Shown: positions 43,818 through 56,346, counted from the stretch's first letter. The stretch is 64,000 nucleotides of DNA from Platerodrilus igneus (GCA_036346225.1 JARFIW010001189.1:434001-498000); one strand, 5' to 3'. The notes: generated by a model not told the origin, from the sequence alone. Translations and numbers: made by a program.

Positions 43818-44198
43818 ATTTTAAGCCGAAGACTGAAAATTTTGTAACACTATTAATTACACTTTTGTTTTCTTATAAGTTTCTAAACTGTTGTATTTCA
43901 ACTACAGATATTAATAGATGTCAATGAAATTATGTTATAGTTTTAAATAAAACGATTCTGATTAATAATTTTGTAAAACGTTTATAACACCCTTTTAATA
44001 AATAATACACATCTTTGTTATAATTCTTTTCATAATTACTTAGATATCCATTTCAGTTACGTGGACATTTGAAAAATTAAACAATACCAATGTATGCTTT
44101 ATATTTTAAAACATAAACAAGCTAATATATACAAAATAATTTCTAAAATCACATCATTCATTTCTTATGATAACAGTTGTGGTGGTTAAATTTTTATT
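43818..44198. other. Intergenic, no gene
   Basis: AT-rich spacer between convergent genes. AATAAA occurs at about 43947 and 43999, consistent with polyadenylation of the rightward gene. Confidence 0.4.
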
Positions 44199-44393
44199 TT
44201 AAAACTTACAATTTAGTATATATTCCATTTGAATATCTGCCAACAGTTTTATAAACCCCATCTCCTCGATTATTTCCATAAAATCATCCAGATCCTCGGG
44301 CAATGATAACACTGCAGTACAGTGCTGTATTGCTTCCTCGTATGACTGACACATAAGACATTTTCTCCATCTATCGAAAAGCGTTGCCCACAT
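44199..44393 (-). CDS. Small orphan protein, 64 residues
   Basis: ATG start at 44391-44393. Acidic helical sequence, LSLPEDLDDFMEIIEEMGF, with three cysteines (CLMCQSYEEAIQHC). Lies on the same strand as the ATPase and the gene at 44783-45126. Function unknown; small size keeps confidence low. Confidence 0.4.
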   Translation of the reverse strand: MWATLFDRWRKCLMCQSYEEAIQHCTAVLSLPEDLDDFMEIIEEMGFIKLLADIQMEYILNCKF

Positions 44394-44782
44394 TCTGCTT
44401 TTTTACTCGTAGAGCATTGCGAAATCTTCGAATAACCTCTCCAAAGTTTTTATACATATTTATTATATTGTCTCTTTAAACCGTACAATCAACAAATAAT
44501 AACTTCTACGCGAACAGTCCTTTATATGAGCTACTCCTATTCGGATATGTACCGATTGCACCCGATTTGTGTGCACGCACGAAGCAACCGGTATGGAATG
44601 TATTCTATGAACAAAATCATTACATTTCTTAAGAAAATGCTAAGGACTTTAAAAATAATTATAACTCTTGTTAGACCTCTAGTCTCTAGATAAACGTTAT
44701 TATTTTAGGTTGTGTCACTGTTTTCTAAATCAATTTCCTACATACTTTTCCTAAACTATGCGTATCAATTGACGGTTATACT

Positions 44783-45126
44783 TTACTCCATAACCGACTT
44801 GTATATATTTTCGTCTTCGTCTCTAGCTAACACATCCGCATAGTAAAGATGGAACGGTTCTTCTGGAACGAGTTGCTTAATTTTCTTTATAGGTACGTCC
44901 ATGTTTTCGACTTTAACCTTTGTTGTAGGTATGGGATTTTTCGGTGATCGATTGCAACTGGGAAGCGGTTATTTGCAGTGGATCGATCAATTGTTTGTGC
45001 ACCTCTTTGAATTTTTGCTGAGATGTAGCATCTCCCTTTTGTACGCTACAAACTTTTTCGTACAGCATCCTGCATAAGATGAAGACTGCGTTTATTTGCA
45101 ATAAAATTGTTAACGTCCGTCATCAT
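44783..45126 (-). pseudogene. Orphan protein of about 110 residues (frame-shifted)
   Basis: Starts MMTDVNNFIANKRSLHLMQD at 45126, continues in a second frame through CSVQKGDATSQQKFKEVHKQ and LIDPLQITASQLQSITEK (45060-44935), then a third through VENMDVPIKKIKQLVPEEPF and ADVLARDEDENIYKSVME to TAA at 44783. Each block is dense and coding-like, so I read one gene with two single-base shifts. It directly follows the ATPase gene on the same strand with 35 bases between them. Function unknown. Confidence 0.5.
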
Positions 45127-45161
45127 GAAACTTTGGATGGGAACTAACTTTTTGAATAATA

Positions 45162-45764
45162 TCAAATATTTATATACTCGTCGAAATTCTTCCTATATCG
45201 ACCATTATCCAAATCAAAATCTTTAACAACAGTTATAAAATTATGTTTTGAGTCGCCCCAACACTGTAAACACATTTCTTTAAATTTCGGATATATCATG
45301 TCACCACTTATATGATCCGAAAAGATATGTCCGAAATTGGTTTCATCCTGTTTCCATAATGCGATTACATTGGCGTTATCTCTGAGTCTATGTTTTAAGG
45401 CACTAGCGTAAGTTTGACATAGATAGAACGAATCTATTGCTTTATGTCGACCGAACGAGAAAAACTGAGTGATTTTACTTTGCTCGTTTGCAGGTATATC
45501 ATCGAAAACCATAATTGAATCTTCTTTGGTATCTCCGGGTTCGATCAAATCATCGTAATTTTCAAACTCATGGTAACCAATTTCTTCTTTTAATGGTGTA
45601 AAAACGTTTCTTAACAATTCGTATTTCGGTTGATACAAACTCTTCGAAAATACATAGACATTTTGAAATCTAAGACCGTTCTCGTGCAAGATCAGAGATA
45701 TTAAAGCGTTGGTCTTCCCATTGATGTTCAAAGAATTATTAAGAGCACCTATAATATTAAACAT
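45162..45764 (-). pseudogene. A32/FtsK-HerA-type DNA packaging ATPase, Polinton-like
   Basis: 200 residues from ATG at 45762-45764. Near the N-terminus a P-loop-like GALNNSLNINGKTNAL ends in GKT, but the G-to-GKT spacing is longer than the usual GxxxxGK(T/S). Walker B is DSIMVFDD (about 45500), followed by FFSFGRHKAIDSFYLCQTY, a strongly conserved block of Polinton and adintovirus ATPases, and RDNANVIALWKQ. The C-terminal GRYRKNFDEYI is also typical. In relatives it pumps genome DNA into the capsid. The N-terminus appears short and the unusual P-loop suggests a damaged gene, hence pseudogene. Confidence 0.8.
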
Positions 45765-45934
45765 TTGAAGCCCTATTAGTTTGAATTCCTTGGAGTATAA
45801 TCAGAAATTTTAATTAAATATAAAATGTTTGTGGAAATGTATGGGCGCTGTTGAAGGGTACGTTCGAGTCCCTGTTTTTTAATGTTAGTTTGTTCAGTAA
45901 TGGTAGAAAGATTTAAAAATATTTAGGATATGTT

Positions 45935-48900
45935 AAGATTAGTTTTTCCATTTCGAATGGACCTGCACCTTGCCGAAGTTCTAGATTACTAGAACAGGTG
46001 AAATGGCTTGCGTGTTCTAATGTGCTAAAGAGCCAAACTACAGGTTTAACCAAAGTAGTAGGGTCGTTAGTGAGGAACCAGACGAAGATAGGTCCCCGAA
46101 AGAGGGCAGTAGCTCTTTCGGTACTTAGATTGGCAGAGACCATAGGGGTCGGTATGGCAGTCTAAGACACACTACCGCGATGTGAAAGGCAACGAGAAAC
46201 CACCACATTACCTCTCAAGTACACAGCGTACCTAAATTATAATAAAATGATGGCATTCTCTCGGGTAAAAGATTCCGGAGTTAAAATAGTCCCCATTCGG
46301 ATCTCCGAGAGGGGACTACTTCGGAGGATGCGATCGGAAAGTTAAGAATAAGAGTCTGGAACATTTTGCGAGTCGGAGCGTGGAATGTTTGAACTATGAA
46401 GCAAGTGGGTAAGCTAAAGAACCTAAAAATCGAAATGAATAGGTTATCACTAGACATAGTAGGGATCAACGGAGTTCGGTGGCCAGAGGCGGGGGATTTT
46501 TGGAGTGGAGACTTTAGGGTAATTCATACAGGAGCAGTGGAGGGAAATTTGGGTGTAGGGATAGTTATGCGGAAAAAGATAGGATAATGTGTAAAAAATT
46601 ACTTACAAAAAATGAAAGAGTACTCATGGTTAGATTAGAATCTAAACCGGTAAATACAGTTTTAATACAAGTATACATACCCACCTCTAGCTACAGTGAC
46701 GAAGAGGTAGAAGCGATCTACAAAAATATCCAAGACATATTAAGATACATAAAAGGACATGAAAATTTAATAATTACTGGGGATTTAGTTGCAGTGGTAG
46801 ATGAGGGTAGGGAACGAGCGGTAGTAGGTTTATTTGGTTTAGGCACGAGAAACGACAGGGAAATAGGCTGGTAAAATTTTGCAACAAGAACAATTTAATC
46901 ATCACAAACACATTATTTCAACATCATGCTAGAAGACGATATACGTGGAAGATGCCAGGAGATATAGGAAGATATCAAATAGATTACATTCTTGTTAGTC
47001 AACGGTTTAGGAATCAAGTAAAAGACTGTAGAAGCTACCCAGAAGCAGATATAGACACTGACCACAACATCGTAATTATAAAGGCCGCACTTAAATTTAA
47101 AAATTTGAAAAAAAGGAACGGAAAAAGGCACTTGGACCTACAGAAACTAAAAGAGAAAGATATTCAAGAAAGATTCAAAAAAAGGTCAAATGAATTGCTC
47201 AAAGATATCGGGACAATATCGGATACTAAGGAAGTAGAAACAGAATGGAATAACATTAAATCCAGCCTCGACATGGCGGTCAGAGATATTCTGGGGTATA
47301 CACAAAAAGAAAATAAGAAACCATGGATAACAAATGATATCCTGAATTTAATAGAAGAAAGACAAAAATACAAAAATAAATCAGACGAAACAGGAAAACA
47401 GAGATACAAAGCTATAAAATGGGAAATTATTCGCAAATGCAGGAAAGCTAAAGAACAATGGATTGACGAAAAGTGCAAAGAGGTACAAACTAAGATGGAA
47501 GTAGGAAAGACAGATGAAGCATACAAACTAATTAGAATCAACTTTAGGGATATAGAACCGTATAGCAAAAATATAAGGGACGCGGGAGGAAATGTCATTA
47601 TAGAAAATGTAGAGAAAGTGGGTAGATGGCAAGAATATATAGGGAATTTATATGCAGGAGAAGAACTAACTGCATTAGAAAATGAATCAGACATTGAAAA
47701 TGATGACTTGGGATATCCTATACTTACAGATGAATTTGAATTAGCATTGAAGGGTCTGAAAAATGGTAAGGCGCCGGGTACAGATAAGGTGCAAGCGGAG
47801 ACTCTAAAAGCCGCTGGTCAAGCAGTAACCGAACGTCTCTTCCAACTTGCAACCAATATGTATGAAACAGGCGAGATACCTAAAGATTTCAAACATAACA
47901 TCATAGTAACCATACCAAAAAAAAAGGCGCAGATAGATGTGAAAATTTTCGAACAATAAGCTTGACAGCACACGTATCAAAAATATTAACTAGAATTGTA
48001 CAAAGACGAATGGAAAAACGGGCTGAAGAAATACTAGAAGAAGACCAATTTGGGTTTAGGCGAAACACGGGAGGCTGTTTTAGCTCTGAGGGTGATAATG
48101 GAGAAAACAATAGAAAAAGGGGAAAGCGTGTATATAAGGTTTGTAGATCTGGAAAAAGCATTTGACAATGTAAAATGGAAAAAAATGTTCGAAATACTCA
48201 AAAAGATTGGAATGAGTTATAGGGATAGACGAATAGTACATAGCTTATACAAAGAGCAAACAGCAGTAATAGAATTAGAGCAGGAACGTAGAGAAGTAAA
48301 CATCAGGAAAGACAGGGATGTTTCCTATCTCCATTAATGTTTAACTTGTACATTGGAGAGGCAATGAATACTGTCAAATGCAGGAAGACATTTGGAATTA
48401 CTATGCAGGGACAAAAAATTGATATGCTTAGATTTGCAGATGATATAGCGGTATTAGCATCTAGCAAAGAAGAGTTCGAAGCTGATCTCAATGAAATGAA
48501 AACGGTTATAACAGAGAGATACGGTATGAAAATTAACAAAAGTAAAACTAAAGTACTAGTATGCAAAGGAGGAAAAAATAAATCAAAAACAAGAATACAA
48601 ATATGTAATACGAACTTACAACAGGTTAAGGATTTCAGCTATCTAGGAAGCCAAATAACGCATGATGGGAAAAGCACAAAAGATATAAAACAAAGATTAG
48701 CACAAGGTAGTGCTACATTTAACAAGAAAAAGCAACTACTGTGTTCAAAGACAACAAACATAGAAACAAGGAAAAGATTGCTTAAAACATATGTGTGGAG
48801 CACAGCACTGTACGGCTGTGAAGCCTGGACAGTAGGAGAAGCAGACAAGAAAAAGGTAGAAGCCTTTAAAGTGTGGTGCTACAGACGATTGATGAAGATA

Positions 48901-49250
48901 TCATGGACAGACAAAGTTAAGAACGAAGAAGTACTAAAAATGGTATGGAAGAAAGAAATATGTGGAAAACGGTAAAAAATAGGAGAGCTATTATGATAGG
49001 CCACATGCTACGGCATGAGGGAATAGTGCGGAATATATTAGAAGCAGAGAAAGGAATAAAGAGAAAAAGAAGAGGTAGACCTAGGTTAGACTATTGCACA
49101 CAGATAGTGAAAGATGTAGGCTGTAGGAGTTTCAGGGAAATGTGTAGGCTAGCTCAGAATAGAAATCAATGGAGGTACGTATCCAACCAGTCCCAAGATG
49201 GATAAATTAATGACGAAGAAAGTAACTGTACTTAAACATGATATTGATTA
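45935..49250 (+). mobile_element. LINE-B, best preserved copy
   Basis: Starts with a 5' untranslated region (about 45935-46390) also found at 13430-13119 on the other strand. Coding parts: endonuclease 46396-46875, linker and reverse transcriptase 46952-48975, C-terminus to 49205. 3' end runs into the tandem repeats at 49250. No clear target duplication located. Confidence 0.8.
46396..49205 (+). pseudogene. LINE-B endonuclease and reverse transcriptase
   Basis: Endonuclease: GINGVRWPEAGDFWSGDF, VQVYMPTSS-like segment and GDLVAVVDEG where GDFNA is expected (F-N to L-V at 46783), so a key motif is altered. After a frame change, YQIDYILVSQRF and DTDHNIVIIKA (the catalytic SDH-equivalent, here TDH). 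Reverse transcriptase: LKNGKAPGTDKVQAE, IPKDFKHNIIVTIPKKK, FVDLEKAFDNVKW, MLRFADDIAVLASSKEEF with an intact FADD at about 48440, FSYLGSQITHDG and TALYGCEAWTV. Frame changes at about 46870, 47940, 48060, 48310 and 48960. Confidence 0.88.
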
Positions 49251-50010
49251 TAAGCAACTACAAGCATTGGATGGGAAATATTCTCGAATAATGGTAATTG
49301 CGTGAAAGTATTTACTGGAAAACCATTATTTCGGCAAATGTCTAAGTGTTGGGGGATCTTGGCAGCCACAGGTTGCTCCCCCCCCCCTTCAATAAATTTC
49401 AGTGAAATAGGGCATAATATTAAAAAACAATAGAAGAAACATTATATTTATTATAAGAAACTACAAGCATTAGATGGGCAATATTCTCGAATAATGGTAA
49501 TTGCGTGAAAGCATTTACTGGTAAACTATTATTTTGGCAAATGTCTAAGTGCTGGGGGATCTTGGCAGCCACAGGTTGCTTACCCCCCCTTCAATAAATC
49601 TCAGTGAAATAGGGCATAATATTAGAAAACAATATAAGGGGAACCGAGCTGTATTGCTGTGTGAGAATTTCAGGGAACCATGTAGGTTAATGTAGAAAAT
49701 AAATAAGAGGAGATACATGCCCAACCAGTTTTGAGACGGGAAACTCAATGACGAAAAAATAAGCGCACTAAAGCTGATGATTATTATAAACAACTAGTTG
49801 TTTGTTGTGAAATATCTGCAACTAATGTTGACTGTGTTAAAAGATATATTGGAAAAAATATTAAATCAGCAAATGTTCAAGAGCTGGAGGAAATTGGCAG
49901 CCACAGGCTGCTTACCCCCCTTCGCAACCACTGAATGTCTGAGAAATAGTGTATATAATTGTAAAACAATAGAAGGGGACCGAACTGAATCTAACAAGAA
50001 AGAACGGCGC
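49250..50010 (+). repeat. Tandem LINE-B 3'-end repeats
   Basis: Two close units of about 195 bases (49254-49440 and 49447-49640) share ATATTCTCGAATAATGGTAA, GGCAGCCACAGGTTGCT, a C-run and TCAGTGAAATAGGGCATAAT. A LINE C-terminal/3' segment (49641-49790) and a diverged third unit (49790-49990) follow. Looks like serial 3' ends of LINE-B. Confidence 0.75.
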
Positions 50011-50440
50011 CTATGATGAAAGATAACAAACATAGAACAAAAAGTTGTTGAAAGCGTATGTGTGGAGCACAGCACAGACAGTATGCCTACGAAATACGAG
50101 CAGTCTGAAAAGCAGACAGAAGAACAGTAGCAGCCTTTGAAATGCCGTGCTTCAGATGTATGAGAATGGACAGACAAAGGTAATAACAAATAGGTTATAA
50201 GAACAGTAAGGAAACAAGGATATCTTTGGGGAAAAAATATGAAAAATAAAAGGGCAGAATACGTTCTAAGGCATTTTTGGGGAATAGTATGGGATATAGG
50301 ACAAGCAGAGATAGGAAAAAAGAGGTGGATGTAGACCTAGATCAGATAGTGATAGATGCAGACTGTGCAAAGGCAAGGGGCAGCAGCCTTGCTGGCTAAA
50401 AGATATTGGAGGAGGGTCGGTTGGTTTCGGGCGATCCTCA
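50010..50440 (+). pseudogene. Second LINE-B C-terminal remnant
   Basis: Contains the C-terminal polymerase region equivalent to 48750-49100 (TATGTGTGGAGCACAGCACA, GGACAGACAAAG) but with many stops. Its reverse complement counterpart is at 10090-10620, which sits in the same place relative to the other LINE-B. Confidence 0.7.
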
Positions 50441-50559
50441 ATAATTTACAAGCTTGTTGGGGGTTGGCCGTGACGGATACGGCTATTTGCTAAAATCTTT
50501 AAAAACTGCGTTGTGGAAAGATATGGGAGCCTACCACAATATTAACCAGGTGTGCGTGG

Positions 50560-53510
50560 CCTAAAACACGAAATACATATGATGGAGAGCTCACAAGTAA
50601 AATTCTTGTCCGGAGGTAAAATACTCCCTCATTCGGATCTCCGGGAGGGGGTACTTGGGGCTCGTCAACGTAAGAATATAAAACAACAGTTCGATTTAGT
50701 GATAGGGACTTGGAATGTAAGGTCATTACTTGAGTAGATAAGTTAACGAATTTATTAGTCGAAATGAGAAAGGAAAAGCTGGAGATTTTAGGTATTAGTG
50801 AGGTGAGATGGCCAGATAGTAATGATTTTTGGAAAGATAATTATAGAATAATTACAACTTCTTTAACTAATGGACAAGCAGGCGTAGGAATAGTTTAGGT
50901 AAAAGATTAGGACATAAAGTTAAAGAGTACTTACAATTTAGTGATAGAATAATTATGGTTAGATTGATTACAAAACCCACAGACACTGTTTTAGTACAGG
51001 TTTACATGCCAACAACTCAGTACGAGGATGAGAAAGTAGAAAGGGTATACGAGGATATAAATAGTATAGTGAGAAAAGTAAAAAGAGATGAGAATTTAAT
51101 AGTTATGGGCGATTTTAATGCGTCAGTGGGAGAAGGTAGTGAGGAAAAATGGGTATGACGAAATGATAGAGGAGAAAGATTAGTTGAGTTTTGCCAGGAA
51201 CATAGATTAGTAACTGTAAACACCCTATTCGAACAACATGTTAGGAGAAGATATACCTGGAAAGCGCCAGGTGATAGGGTTAGATACCAAATAGATTATA
51301 TTTTAGTTAAACAAAGATTTAGAAACCAAGTTAAAAACTGTCGTAGTTATCCAGGGGCTGACATAGATAGCGATCATAACTTAGTTAAAATGAAGTGTAA
51401 ACTAAAATTCAAAAAATTGAGAAAGGTTAAAAAAGAGGGATGGGATCTAGGTAAGCTTAATGATAGTAGGGTAGAAGAGGAATATAAACAAGTATTAGAT
51501 AATAAGAGCAAAGAGATAGCTGTAGGAGGGAACGTAGAAAATAGATGGAAAGAAATAAAACTGACTGTACATGATACAGCAACACAGACTATAGGTAAGA
51601 AAAAAATAGAAGCGAGAAAACCGTGGGTAACAAAGGAGATATTAGATTTAATAGAGAATAGAAGAAAGCTTAAACCTTTCAGAGAAGTGGATTGTGAAAG
51701 GAAGCAAAAATATAATACAGTTAGAAATAAGATAGTACATGAGTGTAGAAAAGCTAGAAATAAATGGATGGAGGAGAATTGTAAGGGAATACAAGATGAT
51801 TTGAGAGTAGGTAGGACAGACAGGGCTTACAGGGCAGTTAAAAAGTTTTCTAGGAAAGATAGGAAAAAATATAATGGTATTAGAGACGAGAATAATGAGC
51901 TTCTAATAAATAAAGTTGAGGTAGCAGATAGATGGAAAAGATATTTAGAAGATTTATATAAGGGAGACGATATGGATGAGTTAGAGAACGACCAAGAAGA
52001 GGATGTAGAAATAAGGTTCTCAATATTAAGAGAGGAATTTGATAGAGCTGTTTGGAATCTTAAACTAAATAAAGCGCCAGGGTTAGACGATATTCCCACA
52101 GAATTAATAAAATATGCAAGTCAGAAAACTTTAGATAGATTATATGAACTAGTAAAAGTAATATATGACACAGGTGACGTTCCAATAGATTTCGAAAAAA
52201 ATATTATTATCCCAATCCCAAAAAAGTCAGGAGCTGATAGGTGTGAGAATTTTAGAACGGTTAGTTTAACTTCTCATGCTTCCAAAATACTAACAATAAT
52301 AATTAAAAATAGAGTAGAAGCTTTGACTGAGAATTATGTAGGCGAAGACCAATATGGTTTTCGTAAAGACAGAGGGACTAGAGAATCGATACTAATGATT
52401 AGGCTAATTATCGAAAAAAGGTTACAAAGAAATAAAAAGACTCATTTCGCGTTTGTAGATTTAGAAAAAGCATTTGATAGGGTTAATTGGATTGTTATGT
52501 TCAGGGTTTTGCAAAAAATAGGAATCGCTCATAGGGATAGAAAAATTATTTACAGTCTATATAAAAACCAAAGCGTAGTAATTAGATTTGAGGAAATAGA
52601 AAAGGAAGCTAAGATTAGAAATGGTGTTAGGCAGGGTTGTATACTGTTTCCCTTGATTTTTAATGTTTATTTTGAGGAAGCTTTAAACCTAGCTAGAGAG
52701 AGAAAAGAGATAGGTATTAGTGTACAGGGACAGAAAATAGACATGTTACGTTTTGCAGATGATATAGCCATTATAGCAGAGTCTAGAAAAGAGTTAGGAG
52801 AGTTTTTAAATATTTTAGATGAGATACTACGGAGTAACTATAGTATGAGAATTAACTCAGTAAAGACAAAGATAATGACAAGTGAGTTACAGCCTAGTTC
52901 TAAACCAAAATTAAAAATAGGTAATACCGAGTTAGAGGAGGTAGATGAATTTTGCTATTTAGGTAGTATAATTACAAAAGATGGACGTAGCAGAAGGGAT
53001 ATAGTAGCTAAAATAGCTCAAGCTAGAAAAATGTTTTTAAAAAAGAAAAACTTACTAATAGCTAATAGTATTAGTTTAGATAATAGAAAAAGTTTCTTAA
53101 AGTCGTACGTATGGAGCGTTCTACTACACGGTAGTGAGAGTTGGACAATTAAAGAAGTAGATAAGAAAAAGATAGAAGCTTTTGAAACTTGGTGTTATAG
53201 GAGAATGTTAAAGATTAGTTGGACAGATAGAGTAACAAACGAGGAAGTTTATAGAAAGATAGGTGAGGATCCCTGTATGTGGAAACAATTGAAGGTCAGG
53301 AGAGATAGAATGATAGGGCACCAGTTATGACATGAGGGACTATTTAGTAAAGTCTTAGATTATAGACTACCAAATAAAAATAGAGTAGGAAGGCCTAGAC
53401 AAAGCTATATTAGTCAAATTATTAGAGATGTAGGTTGTGAAGGGCATGTAGACCTTTTTAGACTAGCTCAGAATAGAAAAGAATTTAGAGCTGCGTCAAA
53501 CCGACTTTAA
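50560..53510 (+). CDS. LINE-C endonuclease-reverse transcriptase, nearly intact
   Basis: Same clade as LINE-B but much less damaged. Endonuclease starts FDLVIGTWNVRSLLE (about 50690), then VQVYMPTTQYEDEK, LIVMGDFNASVGEG (intact GDFNA) and YQIDYILVKQRF with DIDSDHNLV (intact SDH). From 51390 one open frame of 646 residues holds LNKAPGLDDIPTELIKY, FVDLEKAFDRVNW, GVRQGCILFPLIFNVY, MLRFADDIAIIAESRKEL (intact catalytic FADD) and FCYLGSIITKDG. A single TGA at 53328 (GHQL*HEG, where LINE-B has MLRHEG) splits off the last 60 residues ending ASNRL at 53510. Frame changes at about 50735, 50898 and 51158. Domain length is normal for a single-ORF LINE. Confidence 0.88.
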
Positions 53511-53760
53511 GTAAGTTCGAAAACAGAACAAAAAAAAAATCAGTTAACTAAATGTCACCAGGACATGACTCACAATTGTTTAGCGGTCTGGCATGTTGGT
53601 AGCGTTTCGTTGCTTAAGCCTTACCATAACATATATTTTAACACTTTTCCTTTTTGAAGTGGATAACCAGGTTATATTTCATTTCCTTATAAATGGTATT
53701 CATGTAAACATGTTAGAGTTCTTTAACAACCATCAGGCGCTAATATCTATGTAGAGCCAG
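53511..53760. other. LINE-C 3' untranslated region and spacer
   Basis: Begins with an A-run at 53530, contains no coding motif. Confidence 0.4.
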
Positions 53761-54050
53761 CTGGATAGGAAAAAGATAGAAGGATATAGGAAGACCTAGA
53801 CCAAACTATATTAGTCAAATTATTAGAAATTTAGGTTGTGAAGAGTATGTAGAGCTTTTTAGATTAGCACAGAATAGAAAAGAAGTTAGAGTTGCGTCAA
53901 ACCGACCTTAAGTAAGGTTGATAACAAAATGATGATGTGCAAATTTCGGGAAAATCTGTAGGTTAGTTCAGAATAGGAAACAATGATGGTACGCGTCTAA
54001 CCAGTTTCTGGACTGAAGACCCAATGATGATGAAGATTAGTTTATTAAAA
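53761..54050 (+). repeat. Two further LINE 3' ends in tandem
   Basis: 53775-53910 repeats the LINE-C C-terminus (CTATATTAGTCAAATTATTA, GCGTCAAACCGACCTTAAGT). 53940-54040 repeats the LINE-B type C-terminus (GTAGGTTAGTTCAGAATAGG, CTAACCAGTTTCTGGACTGA). Same orientation as the LINEs upstream. Confidence 0.7.
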
Positions 54051-54069
54051 GCTTTATACATCACTGGTA

Positions 54070-54235
54070 ACGCTTGGGTGTGGGCGTGGTTGTGAACGTG
54101 GGTGTGGGTGTGGGGGTGGATGCGGGCGTGTGTGTGAGTGTGTGCGGGCGCGTGTGGGTGTGGGTGTGTGCGCATACGTGTGCGTGTGCCTCTGCGTGAG
54201 CGTGTGCGTGTGTGTGTGAGAGTGTTTGTTTTTGA
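54070..54235. repeat. GT-rich simple repeat
   Basis: Degenerate run of GTGTGG, GTGCG and GTGTGT units on the plus strand, strongly purine/pyrimidine alternating. Open frames over it are artefacts of the repeat. Confidence 0.85.
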
Positions 54236-56140
54236 AAGCAGCGACCGACAAAGCGAGATCAGACAGCGACGGTTGGTTGGGAAGGATGCCGCATTTTACT
54301 TGGAATATAGTAGTGGAAGCGGATAGTTATAAAACAAACGACTGTTTAAAGGTTTGTGAAGAAAATAACGTGTTAAGTTGATTTATTAAAGTTAAAGATA
54401 CGATTTTATACAATTCCAGTTTGAACCTGTACCGAGAGTGTAAAATTTCTGCAATAAAGATTTTCACATCATCAAAATTGCTTTTTTTAGTTTTAGCCTA
54501 ATCGTGACAACTACCAATACCTCAAGGTTGTGTAATTTAGGTTTTAAACTAGAAGAAAGACCAGGTTGTTATTTGCGCGAGTTAATTAAGTGAAGCAATT
54601 TCAAAGTGAGCTATATCTTTAAATCGCGGTTCTCAAGCCCACGTAATTAGATTCACCATTTGATTTATAATATAAGAAAACCCTTGCTTCCAAAATTTTG
54701 TACCGGAAAGAATTCGGGAAAACGGTTTATGTATTAGAGAACACACCTTTTTATTATTTAGTATAAATTCTAACCCATTTTAAAAACAATACAGGACTGC
54801 GAAAAAGCGTGCTGAAAAGGGAATTATTACCTCTATCATCAAAAAGGGAATAAATGTTGGTCATGTGTATTTCATGAATAAACGTGCTGGAAGCTCTTTT
54901 AATTGTGTTCTAGTTGAAAGTTATTTAAACAGCTTTGTAGAATTATATTAAAACTTGCCTACCCTTGGGCAAATATATATAAATGTTGGGTTGAATATTA
55001 AAAGTAAATTGAGTTGGTGTGTTAGCTTAGTTTATATTAGCAAACGAAGGTTCTAAAATAACATTATATTTGTATGATACTTTTAGTAATTGGCAAAAGT
55101 TCACTTCGCGTTGTAGAATAACTTTGATCTTTACGCAAAAATGTAGCACACCCTTTAATCTCATTTCTGTTATAAATGAGCTTATTAGCTTTTAGCGAAT
55201 GTTAAACAAGTCAAATTGGGCGCCCTTCGAAGTTAAATAAAATTGTTGTCTCTAACTCTATTTTCAACCGATTGAAACCATTGTAGGAGTCGTGGGAGTT
55301 TCCCTACAGTCGTATGAAGTAACTTTCCTAAACCTCAAGTCTCGAAGATCCTTATGTTCCTCTCAGTGAAAAACGATGAAATACTACAACCAATTTATTT
55401 TCTCCGCTTTATATGGAGGATAAGATTTTCTTGATGGAATAAGGTGGAAAAATAGGTCAAATGGATGTTTATGTGTGGTGTGGTGGTGTAGAGATCAAAT
55501 AATTGGCGTGTATTGGCGCATCATTCGCTTACATAAGAGAAAAAAACAAGCATAAACGTTATAACATGTATACAGATCAGATGCGTAGATACAGTGCCTT
55601 AGATGCCCTCCCACTTTTGGGTAGGCCGTTCCGATTCAACTTCTAGAGATGGTTAAAAAGCCACCTAAGTCGAAGGAATGCAACGCCGATGCGTTACTTA
55701 GTAAACCTAAGGTGGTAGGAATGCGGTTTTTAGTTTAGGGTGATCGATTAGCTTTTAGTAAGGATACCTCCCGTAGAATTTATAGATTTCGTAGTTTACT
55801 TTTAAAACTGTTACAATTTCAATATTGTATCAAATTAGGATCGATAAATAAATAGGGAAGCGCCCAGTACGTTAAGAAATTTCATAGAAATGTTGGTAAA
55901 TCTTGATATTTTACATCCCTTTGTAATAAGTTGAAATTATTGCCGACAGAAACGGGAAATAATCGTTTTACATTAGAGACATTTTTGCAAGTTCACACGG
56001 GTTCAACAAAATAATTAACCACGCCAAAGCATTTATGTAGATTGAAATGCATCAAATAATGATAATTGAGCGCAATTTTTCTTATCCGAATGTTGATGAT
56101 TTAAGATGTACAGTTTCGAAGGTTAATATTTTTTCAATTT
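54236..56140. other. No gene recognised
   Basis: No transposon or host coding motif found by eye on either strand. Ends in the transposase remnant at about 56150. Confidence 0.4.
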
Positions 56141-56149
56141 TTTGGTATT

Positions 56150-56338
56150 ATTCTGAAAATTTTTGGGTTATCGACTCTAAAATGGACATCTTTAATTCGT
56201 TAAAACGCTTACAAGAAAGTATTCTAAAGCAAATTTTCAAAATATACACAGTTTGCTTAAATACATTTTGTAATACGTTTTCCAAGAGACCGACTAGTCC
56301 TAAACAATGCTGCTTGATTGCCCTTGATTTCATTCTAA
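56150..56338 (-). pseudogene. Tc1/mariner-like transposase, C-terminal remnant
   Basis: Minus-strand frame continuing the transposase gene from 62996 on the far side of the Merlin-like element. The codons joined across the 8-base duplication GTAGATTG keep one frame (QST then LRMKSRAIKQHC). No catalytic residue lies in this part. Confidence 0.5.
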
Positions 56339-56346
56339 GTAGATTG

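Noticed and set aside
53963..54326. His/Pro/Thr-rich or Val/Arg-rich open frames
   Set aside because: They only translate the GT-rich simple repeat on both strands.
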